From Planctomycetales bacterium 4484_123 (lineage in GTDB: Bacteria > Planctomycetota > Phycisphaerae > SM23-33), in the NCBI GenBank assembly GCA_002049885.1, contig MVCS01000131.1, forward strand, positions 1 through 10,211: a DNA stretch of 10,211 nucleotides. The letters are read 5' to 3'. Within the stretch, counting starts at the first letter, position 1; each line of letters starts with the position of its first letter. Shown one piece after another: positions 5,243-10,211 of the stretch. The notes beneath the pieces were generated by a model. That model was not told where the DNA came from, made no database searches, and worked only from the letters and a program-made list of their open reading frames with translations. The translations under genes and the position numbers were made by a program.

Positions 5243-5985
5243 TCTACGCCTTCGCGGCGGCCATCGCCAAGGTCATGCTCAGCGCCAGGCACGTGAGCTT
5301 CGCCTCCGTCATGGGCGGGCCCTGCCTGGAGATACTCGGCGGGCTGGCGGTGGGAGCGGCCGTCGGCGTGATGCTCCACGCCCTCATCCGCCGCAGCCGG
5401 GACCGGGCCGACGTGCTCGTGTACGCCCTGGGGGCGATCCTGCTGGCCACGGGGCTGGCCAACGCCATGGGTCTGTCGCTCATCCTGGCCAACCTCGCCG
5501 TGGGAGCCATGGTGGCCAACATATCGGCCCGCGCCGCCGAACGTGCCTACCGCACCGTGGAACAGATCACCGCCCCCATCTACGCCTTGTTCTTCGTGGT
5601 CGCCGGCGCCCACCTCGACCTGCGGCTCTTCGCGGCCCTCAGCCTGCTGGGAGTGGTGTACATCGTCGGCCGGTCGGCCGGACTCATCGGCGGGGCCTGG
5701 CTGGGAGCCACCCTCTCCAGGGCCGAGCCCAACGTCCGCCGCTACCTCGGACTGGGAATCCTCTCCCAGGCCGGCGTGGCCGTGGGCCTGGCCCTGACCG
5801 TGGCCAACCAGTTCCGAGCGCCCGAGTACGGCCCGCTGGGCAGGCAACTGGCCGCGATGACCATCAACACGATCGCCGCCACCACGATCGTCTTTGAGAT
5901 CGTCGGACCCATCACCACCAAGATCGCCCTTTCCCGGGCCGGAGAGATCGGACAGGTCAAACAGACCCCAGGAGAGGCCTCATGA
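5239..5985 (+). CDS. CPA2 cation/proton antiporter, C-terminal part (broken)
   Basis: 248 aa, about seven membrane helices, starting MIYAFAAAIAK where the family continues after its DD motif. The ATG overlaps the stop of the N-terminal part as ATGA, so reinitiation could produce it. Read back in this frame, the codons before the ATG give HAFAI, the normal lead-in to MIYAFA. This shows that the joint lost coding sequence and did not arise by simple gene fission. Later signatures are intact: LANLAVGAMVANIS, TAPIYALFFVVAGAHLDLR, YLGLGILSQAGVAVGLALT and TINTIAATTIVFEIVGP. No other lesion is seen, which suggests a recent deletion or an assembly fault. Its stop overlaps the PII-like gene start. Confidence 0.85.
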   Translation: MIYAFAAAIAKVMLSARHVSFASVMGGPCLEILGGLAVGAAVGVMLHALIRRSRDRADVLVYALGAILLATGLANAMGLSLILANLAVGAMVANISARAAERAYRTVEQITAPIYALFFVVAGAHLDLRLFAALSLLGVVYIVGRSAGLIGGAWLGATLSRAEPNVRRYLGLGILSQAGVAVGLALTVANQFRAPEYGPLGRQLAAMTINTIAATTIVFEIVGPITTKIALSRAGEIGQVKQTPGEAS

Positions 5986-6329
5986 ACCTACTCATTATCG
6001 CCATCGATGACCCGGGCCATCTGGACGACTTTCTGTCCGCCCTGGTGGAGCTCGACGTCGCCGGCCTGAGGGTCCTGGATTCCTTCTCCGTCATGGAGAT
6101 GCTGGCCCGCGAGGCGCCCATCTTCGCCGGCCTGCGACAACTCATCACCCGCCCCAGGGGAGAGAGCAAAACCATCCTGGGACTCACCCAGGACGACGAC
6201 ATCCTCACCAGACTCGACGAGCTGCTGAAAAAGGTCGGCCTGGACTTCGACAGTTCCAGCGCCGGCTACGCCCTGCTGGTGCCCGTGAGCCAGTGGATCG
6301 GCCACCCCGATTTGGAAAACGACTCCTGA
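5982..6329 (+). CDS. Small PII-like regulatory protein
   Basis: 115 aa, cytosolic. The predicted order is that of a ferredoxin-like PII fold: strand NLLIIAI, helix LDDFLSALVEL, strand LRVLDSF, a loop of about 30 residues in T-loop position (EMLAREAPIFAGLRQLITRP), strand KTILGLT, helix ILTRLDELLKKVG, and closing strand YALLVPVSQWIG. Classical GlnB signatures (uridylylated Tyr, the ATP-loop Gly motif) are not evident, so it is a PII-like relative, not GlnB. PII-like proteins often sit beside transporters and gate them by binding nucleotides. It is coupled to the antiporter by ATGA (5982), which supports antiporter control as its role. The family call rests on fold pattern and context. Confidence 0.6.
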   Translation: MNLLIIAIDDPGHLDDFLSALVELDVAGLRVLDSFSVMEMLAREAPIFAGLRQLITRPRGESKTILGLTQDDDILTRLDELLKKVGLDFDSSSAGYALLVPVSQWIGHPDLENDS

Positions 6330-6354
6330 GTGCCCCCGCCGGTCGCCTACCGTC

Positions 6355-6392
6355 CGGCACCACCATATCGACCGGCCGGCGGGCCGGTGCCG
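6355..6392. terminator. Hairpin terminator region between convergent genes
   Basis: ACCGGCC-GGCG-GGCCGGT (6371-6388) is a perfect 7-bp stem with a 4-nt loop. An overlapping alternative pairs CGGCACC (6355-6361) with GGTGCCG (6386-6392). It lies in the 87-bp gap between the PII-like stop and the stop of the minus reductase gene. No T-tract is present, so it may act as a bidirectional GC-rich terminator. Confidence 0.5.
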
Positions 6393-6416
6393 TTCGACCC
6401 GGGCGGGCAAGGGCCC

Positions 6417-7526
6417 TCAACGGGCCAGCAGTCGGGCAGTCTCCTGGAGCTGGCTGATGATGGGCACGTCGTTGGGGCACTTGGGCAGGCACTGTCCGCA
6501 GCGCTTGCAGGCCAGGGCGGAGGCATCGCCGGAGCGCCTGCGCAGGCCGGCGAAGCGGGTGCGGGCGTAGCTCACCGCACCGAGGAACTTGGCCCGGTTG
6601 AGCAGCAGGAAGTTCTGGGGGATGTTCACACCGTGAGGGCAGGGCATGCAGTAGCCGCAGTAGGTACAGACTCGCTCGAATTGCCGCCGCGATGCGTTCG
6701 GCCATGACCCGCCGCTGGCGCCGGGTCATGTACGAGCGCCGGCTGGCGACGCGGACATTCTCGTCCACCTGCTCGGTGGTGGTCATGCCGGAAAGGGCCA
6801 CACAGACCCCGGGCGTTGCCAGCACGAAGCGCAGGGCCACTTCCGGGGCGGAGCGGGCCCCCGGCAGCAACCGGGTGATGTTGGGCACGGTGATGGCCAG
6901 GCTGCCCCCGCCGAGCGGGTTCATCACCGCCACGCCCATGCCCTTGGATGCACCATGATCGATGGTCTCGGCCATGGTGGGATTGAACCAGTTGTAGCTC
7001 AGCAGCATCACCGAGAACTCGCCGGTGTCGATGAAGGCCCTGACGTTCTCGGGGGCATCGTGTGAGCTGAAGCCGCGGTGGCGGGGATGAGGCCTCGCTT
7101 GATGGCCCAGTCGGTGAAGCGGAAGAAGGCCTTGTGGCGCCTCTTGAACGCCTCCATGCGCATGGAGTGGAACAACAGGTAGTCGATGCAATCGACGCCG
7201 AGCTTTTCCAGGGCGGCCTCCAGCAGCCGCTTGAAGTAGTCCTGCTTCTCGGGGCGGTAGAAAGGCGTCTTGGTCTGCACATGGACGCGCTGGCCCCTCC
7301 AGCCTTTCAGCGCCCGGCCGACGGCCTCCTCGCTGAAACCGCGATGGTAGTCGTGATGGCTGTCGATGAAGTTGACGCCCGCCTGGAGGGCCCGTCGGAT
7401 GACCTGGGTGGCGCGGGAGAAGTTCGGTCTGCCCCATGCGTCCTTGCCGCGGGTAGGCAGCCGCATGGCGCCGTAGCCCAGCACCGAGACCAGCGGACCT
7501 CCCTTGCCGTACGTACGATACTGCAT
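6417..7526 (-). CDS. Aldo/keto reductase with two 4Fe-4S motifs, two compensating frameshifts
   Basis: Starts ATG 7526 (GAGG-rich leader). Residues 1-147 read cleanly, with the AKR tetrad Asp55, Tyr60, Lys86 and His120 (NFIDSHHDY, QTKTP, LLFHS). Near 7083-7086 (GGGG on plus, CCCC in sense) one base seems lost. The protein continues in the next frame as RHRGFSSHDAPENVRAF through GMGVAVMNPLGGGSL to MAERIAA. Near 6675-6690 one extra base restores the first frame at FERVCTYCGYCMPCPHGV, then ACKRCGQCLPKCPNDVPI, stop at 6417. The two motifs CX2CX2CX3C would bind two [4Fe-4S] clusters. The span is divisible by three, and the corrected protein is about 369 aa, normal for this ferredoxin-fused AKR family. 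It is a cytosolic oxidoreductase, substrate unknown. It is either two sequencing errors or a young pseudogene. The HAD gene lies 75 bp upstream. Confidence 0.8.
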
Positions 7527-7601
7527 GACGGAACCTGCCTCGCCGAGAACGACCCCGGCCAGGCAAGCGGCCGACCGCCAGGTCGCCCCCGGGCAGCATG
7601 G

Positions 7602-8270
7602 TCAATCAAGGTCGCTCAAATCAACCTCGCCGAGCGAGCCGACCACGCGGTCGGCCTGGGCCAGTGCCCGGCGCGGGTACGAATTGGTCACGGCAAGGAC
7701 CTTGCAGCCGGCGGCCCGGGCGGCGGCGATGCCGGCTGGGGCGTCCTCGATGACCCACGTGCGGGCCGGGTCTATCGGCCGGGCCAGCCTCTCCCGCAGC
7801 AGCCTCAGGGTCAGCAGGTAGCCTTCCGGGTCGGGCTTGCCCCTGGCAACGTCCCTGGCAGCCACCAGCACGTGCACGAGGTCCAGGACCCCCACGGTCC
7901 GCGCGGCCAGTTCGATTTCGTCGCGCAGGGCACCGGAGCAGATGGCCAGACCCGCCCCGGCGGCCCGGACGGCCCGCATCAGCTCCACCGCCCCGGGCAG
8001 GGGCTGGATGGATTCGGCGATGGCCCGTTGCACCAGGGCGGTCTTCTCCGCGGTCATGGCGGCGATCTCCGCCTCGTCAACGTCCCTGCCGTTGTCGGCC
8101 AGCACTGCCGCAAAGCAGTCGTGGTCGTCGTAGCCGAGGTACTTGCCATAGTAGTCCTCGGTGGCCAGCTCCATGCCGCGCCGGGACAGCACCTCGCGGA
8201 AACAGGCCAGGTGGATGGGCTCGGAATCCACCACCACGCCGTCGAAATCGAAGATTACCGCATGCAGCAT
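7602..8270 (-). CDS. HAD-superfamily phosphatase, beta-phosphoglucomutase-like
   Basis: 222 aa, cytosolic. The four HAD motifs are present: DFDGVVVDSEP with nucleophile Asp8 and Asp10, Ser112 in AICSGALRDE, Lys145 in GKPDPEGY, and Glu175-Asp176 in VIEDAPAGIAAARAAG. A helical cap (about residues 17-85) makes it subfamily I, like phosphoglycolate phosphatase and beta-phosphoglucomutase. The two cannot be separated by eye, although DSEP and EDAPAGI are common in sugar-phosphate enzymes. The start ATG 8270 has GGAGAG 5-6 nt upstream. It lies upstream of the reductase on the same strand and may be co-transcribed with it. The next gene upstream is the permease, 186 bp away. Confidence 0.9.
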   Translation of the reverse strand: MLHAVIFDFDGVVVDSEPIHLACFREVLSRRGMELATEDYYGKYLGYDDHDCFAAVLADNGRDVDEAEIAAMTAEKTALVQRAIAESIQPLPGAVELMRAVRAAGAGLAICSGALRDEIELAARTVGVLDLVHVLVAARDVARGKPDPEGYLLTLRLLRERLARPIDPARTWVIEDAPAGIAAARAAGCKVLAVTNSYPRRALAQADRVVGSLGEVDLSDLD

Positions 8271-8406
8271 GTGTCTCTCCGCAGTCCAGCCCGGGCGGGA
8301 ACGTCGCCGGACGGCAAGCCCCCTGTGGCCGGACGCCGCCGGTGAAGGTCGGATTCACGATGGACGCCGCTAAAGCCGCCCCGGCAGAAACGCGACCTCT
8401 CGGACA

Positions 8407-8455
8407 CCCAATGCCCAATGTTCAACGCCTGGTGCCTCATGCCTCGTGCCTGATG
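8407..8455. repeat. Seven phased degenerate 7-bp repeats
   Basis: Read on plus, the units are CCCAATG, CCCAATG, TTCAACG, CCTGGTG, CCTCATG, CCTCGTG and CCTGATG, with no gap between them. Six of seven end in TG and four begin CCT. The array begins two bases past the permease stop and lies in the gap before the HAD gene. It resembles in style the heptameric STRR arrays of cyanobacteria, which is analogy only. The rest of the gap (8271-8406) shows only an 8-bp direct repeat (GCCGGACG, twice). Confidence 0.7.
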
Positions 8456-8456
8456 T

Positions 8457-10130
8457 CTAGACTCTGAACAACGCGCCCAGCCGCTTGCCCAGCAGCAGGT
8501 TGGCCAGGACAAGGGTCACGGTGAGCAAGACCATACCGAAACTGCCCAGGGCCGCGGCGAGGTTGGTGGTGTCGGCCGGTCCGGCCAGCGTGTAGATGGC
8601 CTTGGTAATCGGATAGTACTGGGAGGTCTGGGCCAGGATGAGTGAATCGGAGACCTCCAGCATGGCGAAGCTGAAGGCAAGCATGGCCCCGGCCAGGACG
8701 TTGGCTGAGATCAGCGGGACGGTGATCCTCAGGACGCTCTTGAGGGGAGTGGCGCCGAGGTTCCTGGCCGCCTCTTCGAGGGTCTCGGAGGTCTGCTGCA
8801 GGCCCGCGGAGATGGAGCGGACCATGTACGGCAGGCGGCGGACGCTGTAGGCGACGATGAGAATCAGGGCAGGGTTCCTGGTCGGTCCGATGGCCTCCAG
8901 GGGCCCGCCGGGGCGCGTCAGGGCGACGTAGCCGGAGGCGATGACCAGGCCGGGAACGGCCAGGGGCAGCATGGCCATGGAGTCCAGCAGGCCCTTGCCA
9001 CGGACCTTCAGCCGAACCACCAGATACGCCACCGCCAGGCCCAGGACCAGGTCGATGACGGTGGCGGCGGAGGCGTACTGGAGCGAGTTGATGATGCTCT
9101 GCCACGTCTCAGACCGCGTGAAGACGCCGTGGATGTGGCGCAGGGTGTAGCTGGTCGGCAGGATGGTCCCGCTCCAGCGCTCCGCGAAGGACATCAACAC
9201 CACGCCGACGTGAGGCAGCACGGCCAGCATCGTCACCGCCCCGAAGGCCAGCCAGATGCCCGCAGTGGCCAGCGGACCGGCCCTGCGCACCGTCGCCGCC
9301 ACGCCCCGGCCCACCGTGGCCGCCGCCGACCGGCCGAAGAGCACCCTGCCCAGGGCGTACAGGCCGGCACTGGCCGAGAGCATCACGAAGACCATGGAGA
9401 AGACCCTGGGTGAGGTCTCCGTTACTTGCAGGCCGTTGTAGATCTGCACCGGCAGCACGTCGCGGTAGCCGATCATCAGCGGGGTGCCCAGTTCGGTGAA
9501 GCTCCAGATGAAGACGATGGTCCCGCCGGCGAACAGCCCCGGGCGGATCAGCGGCATGGTGACCTTCCAGAAGGTCCGCCAGCGCGACGCCCCCAGGTTG
9601 CGGGCGGCCTCCACCATGGTCGGGTCCACGTTGGCCAGCGCAGCCGAGGCGTTCAGGAACATGATGGGATACAGGTGCAGGACCTCCAGGATGACCACCA
9701 TCGCCAGCCCCCCGCCACGCCAGTCAACCTTGCCCAAGCCCAGGGACGCCAGGATGAGGTTGACCGAACCGCCCTCCTGGGCCAGCAGCTTCTCCATCGC
9801 CAGGGCGCCCACGAAGGGCGGGAGGATCAGCGGGACCATCAGCAGGGCCGTGACCACGCCCTTGCCGCGGAAGTCGAACTGGTGGGCAAGCACCGCCAGC
9901 GGCAGGGCCAGCACGAAGACGCCCGCGGTCGTGGCACAGGCGATCTTCACGGCGTTGATCAGGCCGCGCCTGGCGGCCAGGTCGGTAAAGACGCGAACCA
10001 CCCAGAAGGTCGTCGGCCTGCCGGCGTCGAAGAAGCCCGCACCGATCGCCAGGGCGATGGGCACTATCAGAAAGCACAATAGAAAGGCCCCGCACAGGCC
10101 CGCCAGGACGTATCGGCGCCAATACCTCAT
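8457..10130 (-). CDS. Fused two-domain ABC transporter permease, FbpB type
   Basis: 557 aa, inner membrane, about 12 helices in two homologous halves. Each half carries one BPD permease domain with its EAA loop that docks the ATPase: EAARNLGASRWRTFWKVTMP at 174-193 and EAARNLGATPLKSVLRITVP at 453-472. The fused layout is that of the FbpB/AfuB ferric-iron, ThiP thiamine and 2-aminoethylphosphonate permeases. Iron(III) is the most common annotation, but sequence alone does not fix the substrate. ATG 10130 opens MRYWRRYVLAG before the first helix. There is no clear Shine-Dalgarno, and an upstream frame ends at TGA overlapping the ATG, so translational coupling is likely. No ATPase or binding-protein gene follows, so they should lie upstream beyond the window or elsewhere. 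Confidence 0.92.
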   Translation of the reverse strand: MRYWRRYVLAGLCGAFLLCFLIVPIALAIGAGFFDAGRPTTFWVVRVFTDLAARRGLINAVKIACATTAGVFVLALPLAVLAHQFDFRGKGVVTALLMVPLILPPFVGALAMEKLLAQEGGSVNLILASLGLGKVDWRGGGLAMVVILEVLHLYPIMFLNASAALANVDPTMVEAARNLGASRWRTFWKVTMPLIRPGLFAGGTIVFIWSFTELGTPLMIGYRDVLPVQIYNGLQVTETSPRVFSMVFVMLSASAGLYALGRVLFGRSAAATVGRGVAATVRRAGPLATAGIWLAFGAVTMLAVLPHVGVVLMSFAERWSGTILPTSYTLRHIHGVFTRSETWQSIINSLQYASAATVIDLVLGLAVAYLVVRLKVRGKGLLDSMAMLPLAVPGLVIASGYVALTRPGGPLEAIGPTRNPALILIVAYSVRRLPYMVRSISAGLQQTSETLEEAARNLGATPLKSVLRITVPLISANVLAGAMLAFSFAMLEVSDSLILAQTSQYYPITKAIYTLAGPADTTNLAAALGSFGMVLLTVTLVLANLLLGKRLGALFRV

Positions 10131-10211
10131 GGAACGCTATCACTAACCGCTGGACCGCCGCCGGTAAAGCCCGGACCGCTGCGAGCCGGCCCGCGTCGAA
10201 CCCCCCGGCCG
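10127..10211 (-). other. Possible end of an upstream gene, unresolved
   Basis: On the minus strand one frame is open from the window edge to a TGA that overlaps the permease start as ATGA, the coupling style used elsewhere here. A second frame ends at three in-frame stops (TAG TGA TAG) about 15 nt before the ATG. The visible C terminus (ending AVSDSVP in the first case) matches no family I know. Confidence 0.2.

Noticed and set aside
5195..5260. Programmed ribosomal frameshift joining the antiporter halves
   Set aside because: There is no slippery heptamer at the joint, and the segment with the ion-binding residues is missing from the DNA, so a frameshift alone would not restore a normal protein.
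6205..7605. 466-codon minus-strand ORF over the reductase
   Set aside because: Only its middle part (about 6680-7085) is real reductase sequence; both ends are out-of-frame shadows created by the two indels.
7134..8345. 403-codon plus-strand ORF
   Set aside because: It is antisense to both the reductase and the HAD gene, which carry complete catalytic motifs.

Overview
The window is high-GC bacterial chromosomal DNA (about two-thirds G+C by eye) with short intergenic gaps and many four-base ATGA stop/start overlaps. The excisionase-type HTH fused to a PTS IIA domain, the second IIA, the CPA2 antiporter and the PII-like protein, plus several small hypothetical membrane and zinc-ribbon proteins, most resemble Planctomycetota (Phycisphaerae-like). 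That placement is inference from protein style; there is no rRNA or marker gene. I see no CRISPR array, tRNA, rRNA, transposase or phage gene. No gene-free stretch exceeds 300 bases.

Layout. 1-1770 holds small accessory genes: a discoidin-like lipoprotein (minus), a short zinc-ribbon protein (plus), and two divergent small membrane proteins sharing a promoter region with a palindrome. 1835-3064 is cinA, with a possible hairpin switch over its ribosome binding site. 3214-6329 is the main operon, all plus and mostly overlapping: HTH-PTS IIA regulator, a 54-codon Arg-rich ORF, a second PTS IIA protein, a CPA2-type cation/proton antiporter broken into two overlapping ORFs, and a small PII-like protein. 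A hairpin-rich convergent gap follows. 6417-10130 is all minus: an aldo/keto reductase with two 4Fe-4S motifs (two compensating frameshifts), a HAD phosphatase, a phased 7-bp repeat array, and a fused two-domain FbpB-type ABC permease. Its upstream partner gene probably lies beyond the right edge.

How the genes may work together. The central operon joins two phosphoryl-acceptor (IIA) domains, one fused to a DNA-binding domain, with an ion antiporter and a nucleotide-sensor-like protein. The inference is that the PEP/nitrogen state of the cell sets antiporter activity and operon expression. The antiporter here lacks the segment expected to carry the ion-binding aspartates, so in this copy it is either dead or mis-assembled.

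Caution. The antiporter and the reductase between them carry three frame disruptions. Assembly or sequencing error must be excluded before any of these is treated as biology.
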